From Paracentrotus lividus (lineage: Eukaryota; Echinodermata; Echinoidea; Camarodonta; Echinidae), in the NCBI GenBank assembly GCA_940671915.1, contig CALNVZ010003430.1:21715683-21779682 (forward strand): DNA of 64,000 nt, written 5' to 3'. Below the pieces are notes generated by a model. It searched no databases, was not told where the DNA came from, and saw nothing but the letters and a program-made list of their open reading frames with translations. Position numbers and translations under genes: made by a program. Positions 1-11,689 of this stretch are shown here, in pieces (position 1 is the stretch's first letter; each line of letters starts with the position of its first letter).

Positions 1-1390
1 TATTTATGCATAGGGTCTATTGGTGCTATAAAGTTTTGTGCTATTCTACGTTGGAGTCTTTCATTTTTCGATTAACAGGTGAGTGATTTTTCGTGAGGTT
101 AGACTTGAAAATTATGGATTGATTTTGAGGTGCCTCCTTTATGGCTTCACTATTTATGATCGTATGCGCGGTCCTAATTTTATAATTTGATGTACTGAGC
201 GCTCCCTGATTTTTTATAACAATAATTCATACAAAAACTTTTGCCTTTCCTCCTTCAACGAGGACCTTCCCGTTGGGGGCGTTATATTATATTTACATCT
301 TCTGTTGACCGCAGGATGATTGAATGCAATAAAAGTGAGCCTAGACAAAGATGGTGCTATCTCACTTACACGTCATCTCCCAGACTTTACATAGACTCGG
401 AGATGACTCTTGAAGACGACTCCGCGACCAAAGAAACTCTCATACTTCACACTACATAAGCGCAAAAGACAACACAACAAGGTGCGATATTGTTAATTTA
501 AGCCGGCCATATAAATATAACTTATAAATTGTCTAGATATGAACTGATTGTTCATTTTTCTAAACTCATTCGGGGAAAAAGGGGAGACGTCGCGGAGACT
601 CAGAGAGTATCCCGCAACTAGTTCTCAAACCCATATTAACGCCTTGTCTCAACTAGTTTCAAACCCTCTCAGGCTCAGCAAGTGAGACACATTATTAGTG
701 ATTTCTTTTTTTTTTTTTTTTTTTAATCTTTTTAATCATTTATTCATTTATCATTACTTTGCAAAAGAATAAGGCTTGTCTAATAATAGCGTAATCATCT
801 TTACATCAGTATCAGGGGCCAGTTTCGAACATCCCTCCCCCACTTTTTTAGTAGAATTTATCAAATAATACTTTGTCGCATGCCCAGTCAAGCACCTCTC
901 CACTTTCAAAAATGCCCCGCGGTCCTCAAGTATATTTTTTTATTAAACTTTTAAGAACTTTTTATCTTTTTTCTAACCTTTTTTCTTTTGTTTTTGTTTT
1001 TTCTTAATATGTTATTGCATTTTTCTTTCTTTTTTACGGAAGTAAAACCAGCCAACCAACCAATCAACCATTCTTCCTGTTATTATAGCAAAAAGAAATA
1101 AACCAAAAACAAAAAATTTGTATTGATCCAATATCATATTACAACACAAAGACCGTGACTATTTAAAACATGATCTTTTTTTCAATACTTCAAACTATTA
1201 ACAACACCACGATGAAAAACAGTGAGCTATTACCATAAAGACCTACAAAAAAAGTGTGGCTATAAAAATATTTCGGTCTAATTATCTTCTACTTTCTTCA
1301 CACACCACTGTGATAAAGATCCTAATTGCTCTGATTCATAAAGTAATAAAAGTTCATACAGAAATATAGGTTTGAGAAGCATTGTTACCA
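1..1390. other. Non-coding stretch, no gene recognised
   Basis: I see no credible coding sequence here. The longest open frame (241-459) is 72 residues without recognisable motifs. The DNA holds a T run near 702-724 and generally AT-rich sequence. Confidence 0.5.
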
Positions 1391-1399
1391 GATCTGATT

Positions 1400-1413
1400 G
1401 TTACTATGGTAAC
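1400..1413. promoter_or_regulatory. X-box-like (RFX) palindromic site
   Basis: The 14-mer GTTACTATGGTAAC fits the RFX X-box pattern: two half sites RYYNYY and RRNRAC with a 2-bp spacer. RFX factors drive ciliary genes in animals. No gene starts next to it in this window. It lies about 0.5 kb beyond the 3' end of the minus-strand GPCR, so any role is speculative. Confidence 0.3.
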
Positions 1414-1663
1414 TGACAGATAAAACAGGACTTGTCAGATAAAATATCCGACAGGTCCTTTTATGACACGCTTTGGATAACGAATAGCTTATCTTAACGT
1501 CATTAAAATAAAAGTCTGTCTGTATTCCACGATTCCGTGCCTCTACAGTCGCAGAGACGTCGCCGCTACGTTGCCATGCACGACGTCTCCCGATTCAAGG
1601 GAAAAACAACGTTGTTCCTTTCTTGGAGATTTCTCTTATCACGTGCTAGTCGCGGTGACGGGT

Positions 1664-1843
1664 GACGTCTGTTGAAACCTTAAAAGATAACCCTTCTTAT
1701 ACGATAACCGTACCGCCTAGGTTAGGGTTAGGGTTACGTTAACGCATCTGTCTCGCGCGCTCTCTCTGAACTCTTTTTTGTCCTACTTAGGCGGTGTGGT
1801 TATCGTATAAGAAGGGTTATCGTTTAAGGTTGTAACAGACGTC
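1664..1843. mobile_element. Foldback MITE with about 50-bp inverted arms
   Basis: The left arm begins GACGTCTGTT and runs through CCTTAAAAGATAACCC and TTCTTATACGATAACC. The right arm is its reverse complement with few mismatches (GGTTATCGTATAAGAAGGG, then GTTTAAGG and AACAGACGTC). The centre holds CTAGGTTAGGGTTAGGG and a short CGCG-rich spacer. No coding capacity. This is a non-autonomous palindromic element; I cannot assign the family. Confidence 0.6.
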
Positions 1844-1887
1844 TCCTCTTGTAAGAAGTGAGCAGTGTTAACTATGTTTCGACGTTA

Positions 1888-3153
1888 CTATCGTCGTCTA
1901 CAGACAACTTTGCGAAACGTTTTCCTGAAATCACTTCTTGTGAAAACATACACGAAAATGTTGACAGTACAGTTGCTCGCTGCCATCGAAGCAACCACCC
2001 TGAAAATGGCACCATTGAGTTGAGTACCCGATGCTGATGCGTACGTCAAAGCTACAGTAAATGGCAGCCATGCTACAAGATAGCAACCCGTGATTATTAA
2101 TGGCGTACGAAGTGTCCGTAGATTTTGCCCCGCAGCACCGCGGTTGATTCTTAGCTGCAAGCGGTTTTTACCGCTCTCTTTACCGCCGATTCTGCCACTT
2201 GCTTCAGCGGTGGCTACCTGTACAGAATCTTGAGCGTTAGTTGGTAGGACATGGTGGATGGTATGATCTTCATGGATTTCTCTCATTTCAACTTCTGTGA
2301 TGTTTGTAGATGGATCCTGAGTAACAGGGCAGATGGTTGAACAGGTGGTCTTCCGACCATCATCATTGTTGCGGCGAGCTTCCAAATGCGCCGCAACATT
2401 TTGTTGCGCTGAAATTTCTCGAGAATGACGCCTTGCAATCCTTAAAATATCTGCATAAATGACAACAAGAAGGATCGCAAATGTCCATATCCAAGCAAAC
2501 AGCGCAACTGTGTAAGGCAGAAAAGAAGGATCAGAAAAATCTACCTGGCATTGTCCTATTACCTTCTGAAACTGAACTATCGCGAATGACTTTTCTGAAA
2601 TGAGCACACACAATATTACCATGCCCACTCCTGTTGATGATACGAGAACGGCAGAAACAACTGCTTTTCCTCGGGTAACTAAATTGGCATGTAAGAAAGG
2701 TCGAGTAATCAGAACATAACGATCAAAATTCAACAAAAAGATAAAGCTTGCGCCTATTGGTGGAGCACAAGTTCCGATTAATCCTGTTACATTGCAGAAG
2801 AAAACCCCAGAGCCACTAGAGATCCATTTGGTAAAAGAAGCAAAGATTGGACCGCTAAGCAACATAATAGCTGTAATGAGATCCGCAATAGCGAGAGCGC
2901 TGTAGAATACTCTGGATGCCTCGGCCAGCGTTCCTTCTGGTATTCGTGGGATAACGACCAGGTTGCAGATGTTGCCGACAATGCCGACGAGAGCAACGAT
3001 TGTCACGATAACTTTTCCGACGATATTCGTAATGATTTCTACTATGTCACGATCAGTTGAAGTTGGATTACCTGGCGTTGTCATCAACTCATCCATCTTG
3101 CCTATGGTTTCTACAACAAAACATAACAACAGTTTACGTGAATAAATTGACAT
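1888..3153 (-). CDS. Rhodopsin-family (class A) G protein-coupled receptor
   Basis: A 421-residue seven-helix receptor in one open frame. TM1 carries the GN of the family (N61) near residues 44-68. TM2 has LAIAD with D91. TM3 ends in DRY (144-146). C120 and C202 would form the TM3-ECL2 disulfide. The third intracellular loop is long (about 242-345) and polar. TM6 reads CYLVAWLPF (357-365). TM7 has NIFVY (398-402) where most class A receptors have NPxxY, so the proline is missing. A short basic tail follows. The ligand cannot be told from sequence. It may belong to the large lineage-specific echinoderm receptor expansions. The first Met is used here. An alternative start is Met20 (ATG at 3096), because a pyrimidine-rich stretch ending in AG just upstream could be a splice acceptor. 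It stands alone with no neighbouring gene within 10 kb. Confidence 0.88.
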   Translation of the reverse strand: MSIYSRKLLLCFVVETIGKMDELMTTPGNPTSTDRDIVEIITNIVGKVIVTIVALVGIVGNICNLVVIPRIPEGTLAEASRVFYSALAIADLITAIMLLSGPIFASFTKWISSGSGVFFCNVTGLIGTCAPPIGASFIFLLNFDRYVLITRPFLHANLVTRGKAVVSAVLVSSTGVGMVILCVLISEKSFAIVQFQKVIGQCQVDFSDPSFLPYTVALFAWIWTFAILLVVIYADILRIARRHSREISAQQNVAAHLEARRNNDDGRKTTCSTICPVTQDPSTNITEVEMREIHEDHTIHHVLPTNAQDSVQVATAEASGRIGGKESGKNRLQLRINRGAAGQNLRTLRTPLIITGCYLVAWLPFTVALTYASASGTQLNGAIFRVVASMAASNCTVNIFVYVFTRSDFRKTFRKVVCRRR

Positions 3154-3389
3154 GTTAAGACAAACTTTCTTGAAGTGTGAATAAGTGAATGTGTAAAGAA
3201 AAGGAATTTTCTATCCAGCTAGGTGGAAAGGCACTCGAATTTGATTGAGTTCAATTGAAACAGTCTCATTCCCTGACTGAGTGAGCCCATTTACCGTTCT
3301 ACATTTAGACGGTTACGATTTATGCGGTGGCTTCTTGTTTTTCCGCGCCTCCTTCGGTTCACAATAGGGCGCTTGTTCGAGTCCCGCCA

Positions 3390-3390
<1 letters not shown>

Positions 3391-3421
<31 letters not shown>
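3391..3421. repeat. Poly-T tract after a tRNA-like box B motif
   Basis: A run of about 31 T follows TTGTTCGAGTCCCGCC, which resembles the T-arm (box B) of a tRNA gene. It could be the end of a degraded tRNA-derived SINE, but no good box A is seen upstream. Confidence 0.3.
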
Positions 3422-3424
<3 letters not shown>

Positions 3425-5640
3425 ACTTGCTCAATTCTTCATCAAAATCCAGCAGCGTCCGAGCAGGTTGTTGATCGGACTTTAATGGACTTGCTCTATC
3501 AGCGTTGCTGAATATTTTCACACGCAGTATCGCTCAAAATCATACATTGTTATTAGGCGTTGTGGCATCTGCCTACAATATCAACTGATTCAACTGGTCC
3601 ACGTTTGATTTCGGATGAAAACTGTAACCTACCTTAAGTTTTCTCTCAAAAGAGTATGTCCTTCAAGTACTCTGTTCACTCCCTTTGGAATTTTACACTA
3701 TTTGAATTTAATCAGGGTCTTAAATAAGGATCCGAGGTTATATGGCTTAATTTCCGCATGCCAAAAGCTCCCGAATATTTTCCTCGGGACGGAAAACTGC
3801 GAAGTCATGGTATTCGAATTTGTAGGCTATGTATTTCCACCCACTTATAAAAACTATTTTTGGCAAGCATACATGAAATGGCTTACACTACTTATGAATA
3901 TCCAAACTTTCTTGTTGAAGGAAATAACGAGAGGAATTTATATTCGTATTTACAGAGGAAAAAACATATAGCATGTATAACAACTATTGGGGCCAGCTTT
4001 ATTTGTTTTGGCCTATGCCCACTGCAGATAACATATTAAAAAAAAAAAATTAATCATGTTTCTTTTTCTTTTTTTTTAAATCATAGGCCTAACTTGTAAT
4101 CCTCAAACTTCATGTTGTTGAATTAATAGAATTGATTGGGATAATCTTACCAACAGAAACGAAAAATCACAATGCTGTTTCTTTTGAAGTAGCCGTGGTT
4201 GAGAAGAAAGAAAATGTGATAGCCAGAAAATGGTATATACTTCCGATATTAATCAAGTAGCATCAACCAAATCAAGTAACAACAAAATACCGAAGTTAAT
4301 TGCAGATTTCAAATATTGAATGTTCGTTTAGAATTCGGATCAGAGAGGGAATCTAAACTCAATATTTCACAAGTTTAATAACGACGGACTAACTCAGCCT
4401 TGGCTTAGGTTTGACAACCGGTCAACGCAAATAAAGCTTTACAAATCGCCTCTTCGATGAATACCCCGTACTCTTGAATGGTGTCATGGTAATAATAATT
4501 GAAAGGCCAAATGGTTTGTCATTTGCCAATAATGATATGATCTCAGCTTGTCAATATTACAAGCGAGCAATTAGCTATCAGGTTAATTAGCCATGAAAGA
4601 CTCATTACCATGCGCCTTGAGCATCTCTAGAGATGGATATGTTGCGCGTTATAAATATTGTCATTATTATTATTACCATCTAATAAGGCATTATGAATTC
4701 ATGTCGTGATGCATAATACATTGTATACCTTCTCAACGTCATATAAATTTTAAGGCTAAATGCAAAAGTTCAGGTTTGTGAATATACAATTAGGCATTAT
4801 GATGGATTATTTGTCAATGTAGATAATAAGTGTATAACGTGTAATTATCTACGCTGACAGCTGCGACTTAAATCCCCAATGGAAGGTCACTCCAAATTCT
4901 AAAACTCTTTTCTGAATATGATCGTCGAAACAACAACAACAAACAAACAAAAATAAATAAATAAATAAACAAAACAAGACAACAACAACAGCAGCAAAAG
5001 CGGCAATTTTTATTTTTGTTTTCAGCTTTCCGGTGTCGTCGTTGTTATAGGATTGTCTGTGTGTGTTTTTTTTTTTTATTTTTTTTTTTTAATGTTAATA
5101 TTTTAACATGTAGGCTACATAATGTGATTTTAACTGATTTCAAAATCATATGAATATATTACATTCAATACAGGTTTATAATAATAATAACGACGACGAC
5201 GACGACGACGACGATGGTGATGATATTAACACATGTATGATAATATTGCAATATATGTCATGAAAGCGCGTTGCAAAATTATTTTAATATATTCAGTTAT
5301 GTTTTGTTGTTTTTGTATTTGATAATAATGTATTATATAATCTAAAATGTGTACTATTCATAACAAGAATATTCAAACCACTATCAAACTTTTATTACAC
5401 TATGCCCTCCGATTTTTTTTGACGAGAAATAGCACAGTATCAAGATCACCTTTTTTCATCGATAATGAATACTATACTACTCAAGTCAGGCGATATTATT
5501 TTGTATAAAAAAAAAAAATTATTATTTTCCTTGACATGTAACCACGTGACAGAACTGGTGAGAGTCGAGTCCAATGAGCTTCCACTAGAATCTAGACACG
5601 CCCATTGGCCACGGACCTCATAATTTTGCACCCGACACTA
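3422..5640. other. Intergenic AT-rich DNA with simple repeats
   Basis: No gene recognised. It includes AAAT/AAAC-type repeats around 4930-4990 and a (CGA)n run near 5190-5212. The 118-residue open frame at 3615-3971 has no family features and I do not call it a gene. Confidence 0.45.
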
Positions 5641-5713
5641 TAGGGCTTAAGGGACCAGCTGCCAGGCGGATCAGCGTCCAGCTAAGCCGTACCAATGGTG
5701 AGATGAGCTATTA

Positions 5714-6029
5714 TAGGGAGTTTTCCAATTGTGTCGACGTGCCGTATGTATACGAGGTTGAGAGGTAAAGAATGGAAGCTTTTGACAAATAATAATAATG
5801 GTGGCTTCTTCATGCGTGACGCTCAAAGCTCTTTAAGGTGCTGGTTCAAGTCTTGGGAAACTTGAAATGCTTCGTCTCAGCCGTCCAGTCCACATCATCG
5901 AGTAGCGAGGAGAGGTTTGAGCGTCATCACGTGGACAAGCCACCATTATTATTACATTTGTCAAAAGCTTCCATTCTTTACTTCTGAACCTTGTTTAGGC
6001 GACACGTCGACACAATTCAATACTCCCTA
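5714..6029. mobile_element. Foldback MITE, TIR TAGGGAGT
   Basis: The ends are TAGGGAGTTTTCCAATTGTG and its imperfect reverse complement ending ACTCCCTA. Arms of about 100 bp pair through AAGAATGGAAGCTTTTGACA on the left and its complement on the right, with GTGACGCTCAAA near the loop. No coding capacity. Confidence 0.65.
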
Positions 6030-6949
6030 ATATGGTATTAAAGGTATGCAATCGTGGAATTTTTCTACGTACAGAACAATGTCCCTAGAGTCACCTCACG
6101 TACGTACGTAATTAAATAAAATCGAGCTCAGCATTCTCTATTATACATGCGCGTAATGACCAGAAAGGGGCGCCGAATTGAAAGGAAAAATATTAAAATA
6201 TACTTGATTTGAGCCGATTTGACCTCGAACCTACCCATATTGCTGATATTATGGACCTTATTGGTTTTGGTCGCCCGAAGATGCATTTTTTTTCAACACC
6301 CCCCCCGCCCCTCCTCCCTCCCCCCCAGCCTTATCGCAGAGCGGCCAGCGTGACATGAAAACATTTTTTAGGTGTTTCTTTTGTCTTTCCCGATTTTGTG
6401 TCGACGGAAAAAATGGTTTTTTAGGTATAACTTTTCTGGTCCTCTTAGGTGGCGCCAAAATCAAATCAATCGGGCCCCCGGCAGTTGCCAATCCTGGACG
6501 CGCTGTGTCGATTTTCTGGTAGGTGCTGACCTTCGGTGGGGTCCGGTTCCGGAGTGGGTTACCCACTTTGAATGGCTGCCGTGTTTATAGTAGGAGTGTC
6601 TATCTTTGTTAGTTGTTGTGTTGATGTCTAGAGTTAGAGGGCCGATGCTCCAAGCCAGGGCTGCCGCAGCTTCATCAGGCGCGTATCCAGGATTTGGTAC
6701 CCGGGGGCCCGATTGCTGATTTTGATTTTTGGCGCCCCCAGGGAAGCATCCAGAAAATGTACACCCAATTTTATTTCCTGATTACACCGGACGAGGTAAA
6801 AGGTACACTCAATTTTTTTCACTTCAAACGCTGGCGAGCGATAAGGGGGGGGGGGTGGGGGAGTGTGAAAAAAATTCCGGCCTCGCAATCAAGTCATATT
6901 TCACCTGTAGGGTAGTTTAAGAGGTCAATCGGCTCACATCATGTACTTT

Positions 6950-7480
6950 TGATCAATTTGGCGCCCCTCTAAAGGTCAATTGGCGCCCCTTGAGGGTCCC
7001 CGGGGCCGGGGCGGTTAAAGCCCCCCCCCCAGAATGTTCATTGGTGGGTGCCGATGTCCAAGTGGTGCCGAGCTTCATGATGGGATGCGATGTTCCAAGT
7101 GGGATTCGAGCTTCGCACAAATGTTCGAGTTGAGTAACCAATATTCCGAGTACGCCTATGTGTTGAAAAAAATTTTTCCTTGCCTTCGGCAAATCGTAAG
7201 GTCAATATTTTCACCTGCAGCGGGTTAGGTTAAGAGGTCAATACGGCTCACATCATGTACATTTTGATCAATTTGGCGCCCCTCTAAGGTCAATTTGGCG
7301 CCCCTTTGAGGGTCCCCGGGGGCCCGGGCGGGTAAAGCCACCCCCCCCAGAATGTTCATGGTGGGTGCCGATGTTCCAAGTGGGGTGCCGAGCTTCATGA
7401 TGGATGCCGATGTTCCAAGTGGGATGCCGAGCTTCGACAAATGTTCGAGTTGAGTACCAATATTCCGAGTAGGGTGTCGA
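6950..7480. repeat. Two noisy copies of a GC-rich block
   Basis: The block GGCGCCCCTCTAA ... GAATGTTCAT ... GTGCCGAGCTTCATGATG occurs at about 6958-7190 and again at about 7272-7480. The copies differ mostly by single-base gains and losses, in part in homopolymers. This may be a true tandem duplication or the same locus assembled twice with read errors. Confidence 0.45.
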
Positions 7481-8110
7481 ATTTTGAGTTGGATGCTGAT
7501 TTTCCGAGTAGGATGCCGAACTGCGAAATAAGGCATGTTCGGTGCCGATGTTCTGAGCAGGATGCCCAGTTCTGGGTTGGGTATTGATGTTTAGATTAGG
7601 ATATCAAGCTTCGAGTTGGGTGCTAATCTTCCGACTTTTCTTTTGAGATGTTTGCCAATCTTTATAATGGAATGCCGAATTGTTTTACTTGGGTGCCGTC
7701 TTTTGACTTAAAAGCCAAACTTTCGTCTTAGGTGCCGACCTGTTAAAGCTCCAAATAAAATATGTATTTTTTCCCCGAGTTGAATGCCAATGTTTCGAGT
7801 AGGGATACCGAGCTTGCACTGCTGACGATGCGAGTTGGGTGTTTAAGTTGGGTGTTTATTTGTGAAGTAGGGTCGCGAGATTCAAGGAGAATGCCGATCT
7901 TTCGAGTTTGAAGGCAAACTTTCTAGTTGGGTGCCGACGTTTGGAATTGGGTGCCGAACTTTAGTCTTAGGTGCCGAATTTCGAGTTGGATGCGAACTTC
8001 CAAGTTCGGTCCCGTTCTTTTGACTTGGATGCCGAACTTTTGTCTTAGGTGCCGATCTTTTATGAGTTCTTTGCTAATTTTTCGATAGAGTGCTGAACTT
8101 TTGAGTTTGG
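7030..8110. repeat. Degenerate minisatellite, about 20-24 bp unit
   Basis: More than thirty imperfect units of the form TTCGAGTTGGGTGCCGA(AC/TG) follow each other, with TTCCAAGT, TTTGTCTTAG and TTTGACTT variants between GTGCCGA or ATGCCGA cores. Open frames through it (for example minus 7225-7536 and 7923-8300) are repeat translations, not genes. Confidence 0.65.
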
Positions 8111-8439
8111 GGAAAGGAGGATGATGAGGAGGATGCATTTTAAGAAAAGAAAAGTGATAATGGTTATTAGGGAGATGACGCACTGGGAAGATGAATTTGC
8201 TATGAAGTTTGGGACGAATAAGGAAAGTAGATATCAAATAATAACAATGGTGATAATAATGATGGAGACATGAGACATACCAGCAGTTACGTAAACTCAA
8301 TCGATTGTTACGCCATATATTATCATACTCAATGTAAGCAATTATTTCATTGTTGCGTCACGAAATTAAATTAAATGCTCCAAATTTTATTGTCCGAAAC
8401 AAACTCCTGAAAGGTGAAACGGAAATTTATTTTGCCCAA

Positions 8440-8632
8440 TTAATCGTGAGCCCGGCAGCCACTGATCAGCGCCAGATCGACCGCTGCTCTATCCCTTTCT
8501 TGTTGAACGCCAAACAGAGAAGCAGCAACTCCCATTTTTTAACGTCTTTTGGTATGACGCGGCCGGGGATCGAACCCACGACCTCCCGATTATGGGGCAG
8601 GCGCTTTATCCACTGAGCCAACACATCGGTTG
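8440..8632 (-). mobile_element. tRNA-derived SINE
   Basis: Read on the minus strand, the head has box A TGGCTCAGTGGAT and box B GTTCGATCCCC at tRNA spacing. An unrelated body follows, toward lower coordinates, ending near an AATTGGGC-type tail. The anticodon stem does not fold well, so this is a SINE head and not a working tRNA gene. Sea urchins are known to carry tRNA-derived SINEs of the SURF1 kind; membership is not shown. Confidence 0.55.
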
Positions 8633-8699
8633 TCTGGAAACTGCAGCTGCGCATTGCATGCACGATGCCAGTTGTCAACAACACCGTCCTTTTGGCATC

Positions 8700-10065
8700 A
8701 ATTTCAATCTATTCAGTGTTTCCGTTTTGGATTAATATTAAAGGTAAGCCACCAGTATCAATTATCAACTTATTCTATATACTTAATTTATGTGAATAAC
8801 TATTCCAATGGTTTCTCGATATAGTTGCTTTCTTCCCGATTGTATGTACTCATTTTGTATATTTTGGTTGTGTACATGCTCACCTAGTCTAGTTGGAAGA
8901 GAAAGACGACGCCGATTGAAAAAGAAAAATCTGCAAAAAACAACAAAATATTTCATTTCCCTCCCCTTTACAGTAGATATTTGGCAGTTGGCATGCAATC
9001 GTGTTTCACTTTCCTCCTTATTTTAATGTTTATAAGTGTTTTTTTTTTATGTTTTTTTTTATTTATTTATTTATTTTTTTTTTTTAATTTTTTAATTTTT
9101 TTTTTACAACGACGACCTCAGGGGAATTGTCCATCGCCCTCTGGATAAGGACAAAGTATAGATACAATTACAATTATTTTCTATTAATATGCAGTGCATA
9201 GACTCATAGCCATTATAATTTTATATTAGAAATAATGGTCAATGACTCATATTCATCTACTGGAGTACCGCCCTCTTCGACAAAATTCTGAATAACTTTA
9301 ATTGGAGAGGACCACATCACAAAAGCTAATTTGAATGAAGAAAAAAAGAAAAATGAAAAAGAAAATGACCAGCAACCTCGCCCCCAAAAGGAATTTATGC
9401 ATACATTCCCAAAGACCCTTGAATAATTATCCCTAGTCAGTTTGTTAAAAGACCAAATCTGTGGTTGTTGTATTTGTATTTATATGATCATATTTCCCCA
9501 TAATATTTATAATACGGTCTTATTCCTGTTTCTAAAAGTGTCAACATAATTTTATATTCAAAACAATCTAACAATGATAAAACACAGAGGACAAAGAAAA
9601 ATAACATGAAGCATTTGATGATTTGTTTGTGGGGGGGGGGGGGAGAAAGAAAAGAATTCAATGTTGTTCATTCTATACTACCATGACTGTTATAATTGCT
9701 ACTGATCCTTAATGTAGGTTGGTTTGCAGACAGGAAAACAAACAGAGCAGTCAATGATACTTGCTGGAATTTTATGTGTATTGCTTGCCTATAAATTAAA
9801 TACGACAATCATATTATTTCGCTTTCCATATGTTTGAATCCCAAAGCAAGCATTCATGACGTGCTATACAGACATAAATATGCATGATATAAAATATGTA
9901 AACATAGGCCTACTCGCTAAATTTAAATGACTGCCATAATTGGTGATACATTTGTATCTAAGCCATGACCTTTGATTTAATTCTTTATCCAACTTCAGCT
10001 CAAATTGCTCAATGCGATATATTTTATTTAGTTTTACTCATTATGAGCTTCTTATCACATTTCTT
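8700..10065. other. Intergenic AT-rich DNA
   Basis: I see no gene. It holds T-rich low-complexity sequence near 9040-9110 and a G run near 9632-9643. Confidence 0.45.
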
Positions 10066-10578
10066 CACTCTAAAAACTGAAGTGCTAATTTATGGGTGCT
10101 CGTATAGTGACTCCACTTGAAGTGCTAAATCAGCACCTGAAGTGCTTGTTTAGCACTTACCCAAGTGCTAATTTATCAACAAAAAAATGTTCATGGTCGG
10201 TATGGGATTTGAACCGGTTTCACCTAGAGAGTACGGCTGACATTACCAATAGACCAAAGGAGATCTCCCTAACTTGCTTGAATTGTGAAAGCATAGTAGA
10301 TAATTATGGCAACTTTGATGAAATTTCATCATGAAACAATATGATCAGCTAGCAATCGTGAGATGTGAATTGGTCTAACGTGCTAATAAGCGCTTCTCAT
10401 CCACTGGACCCAGGTTCGAATCCTAACGAAGTCACGCCATTTTTGCCCATTTTTGCTGAAAGTTTAGCTCACGTGAACGTGCTAAACAGCACTTTGAGTG
10501 CAGTCACTATACAAACTCTTAAAAATTGCTGATTTCAGCCTCTGAAGTGCTAAAAAAAGCACTTCAGCTTTTGGAGTG
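10066..10578. mobile_element. Foldback MITE carrying tRNA-like inner arms
   Basis: The termini are CACTCTAAAAACTGAAGTGC on the left and the inverse of CACTCCAAAAGCTGAAGTGC on the right. Each arm contains repeated GAAGTGCT/AGCACTT motifs and a TATAGTGACT block. Inside each arm lies a tRNA-like segment with a box B: minus strand GGTTCAAATCCC near 10213, plus strand GGTTCGAATCC near 10412. The two arms therefore point divergent tRNA-like modules at the termini. No open frame of note. Confidence 0.6.
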
Positions 10579-10599
10579 TAAATAATCATTATCTAGACT

Positions 10600-11400
10600 A
10601 AACAAATACGAAGATATTCTTTCAAACAATGCCAATATGATCTTTTTTCTGCGGATAAAATGGACATAAACCATGTTTCTAACAGACATTAACCGATGAC
10701 AAAAATCGGCATATATTCATAAAGTGTGAGAGCCACGACAAAAAATAAAAAATAAATAAATAAATGAAAAATAAAAAAATAAAAAAATAAATAAATAAAA
10801 TAACAGATGAAACGAACAATTTTGTCAATTTTGGTCTATGATCTCTGGCGTAGAGCGGAATGCACTTAGTTTTTTTTTGTGGGGGGGAGAGGCGGGGGGG
10901 GGTGATGAAAGATGGAATTAATGCGTGTCTACGCCCGTGTCTATGATATTACTAGCATAATACTGCAACATAAATATATTCTGACTTCAGATATTATATA
11001 GTTCAAGTCCCAATGTCTGCACTATAGCCATAAAGTCGCATGACATCACCAACTTTAAGCGATTAACTCACGTCTGAGACTCTGTGCATCTTTACAATAC
11101 CATCTTTTGTCAAAAAGCGAATTGAAACCCCGTCTCTGATGAACCGACATGAGTGTAAACAAACCTAAATACAAGATCAAATGCATGATTGAGCTTGGAA
11201 ATATGTTAGGTATCCACTGAAACTTTGATGAACAAAATTGACAAGTAATGCAAGAGATCGAATCAAATTTATCCAAGGGTGCACTACCCGTTTCTAACGA
11301 CGCGGAAATTGCGCTTTACAGTTTTCTCCTGATTTCAGAATGAGAAACTCTAGGAAACTGCACTTATATTTCATTTAGCCTCTCTCTCGCCATTGATATC
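10600..11400. other. Intergenic AT-rich DNA
   Basis: No gene recognised. An AAAT/AAAAT low-complexity stretch lies at 10740-10800 and a G-rich run near 10880-10905. Confidence 0.4.
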
Positions 11401-11403
11401 GAA

Positions 11404-11411
11404 TATAAAAG
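11404..11411 (+). promoter_or_regulatory. Candidate TATA box
   Basis: TATAAAAG is followed about 30 bases later by an initiator-like TTCATCC (11437-11443). A consensus splice donor (AAAAG then GTAAGT) occurs at 11685/11686. Together these could mark a promoter and 5' untranslated exon of about 245 bases on the plus strand, perhaps for the ankyrin gene 3 kb downstream. No transcript supports this. Confidence 0.3.
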
Positions 11412-11689
11412 GATCTCTTACTACTCTTTGTGGGGCTTCATCCTGCATTCAGTTAGGGCAGTCACCTGTGTCATAGTAGGGGTCTCGAGTAGACTTTGCT
11501 ACCAACCCAATGCCCGCCGGGCCCGAAGGCACAGACACTTAGCAACCGCTCGCTGGGATCAATATTCCTCGAGGATCGAGCCTTTTCTTTCGACAGCTAA
11601 TAACTCTGTGAACATGTGTTACAAATTACACGAAATTCTTTTCATCATTTGACATCGGTAAAAATCAGAAACAGTGAACCAAAAGGTAA

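Noticed and set aside
1427-1461. Hairpin AGGACTTGTC/GACAGGTCCT as a terminator
   Set aside because: Hairpin terminators are bacterial; here it is more likely a small repeat, since a similar TTTGT...ATCCGACAAA hairpin occurs near 44249.
1722-1735. TTAGGGTTAGGG resembling telomere repeats
   Set aside because: Only two units, inside the centre of a foldback MITE; not an interstitial telomere array.
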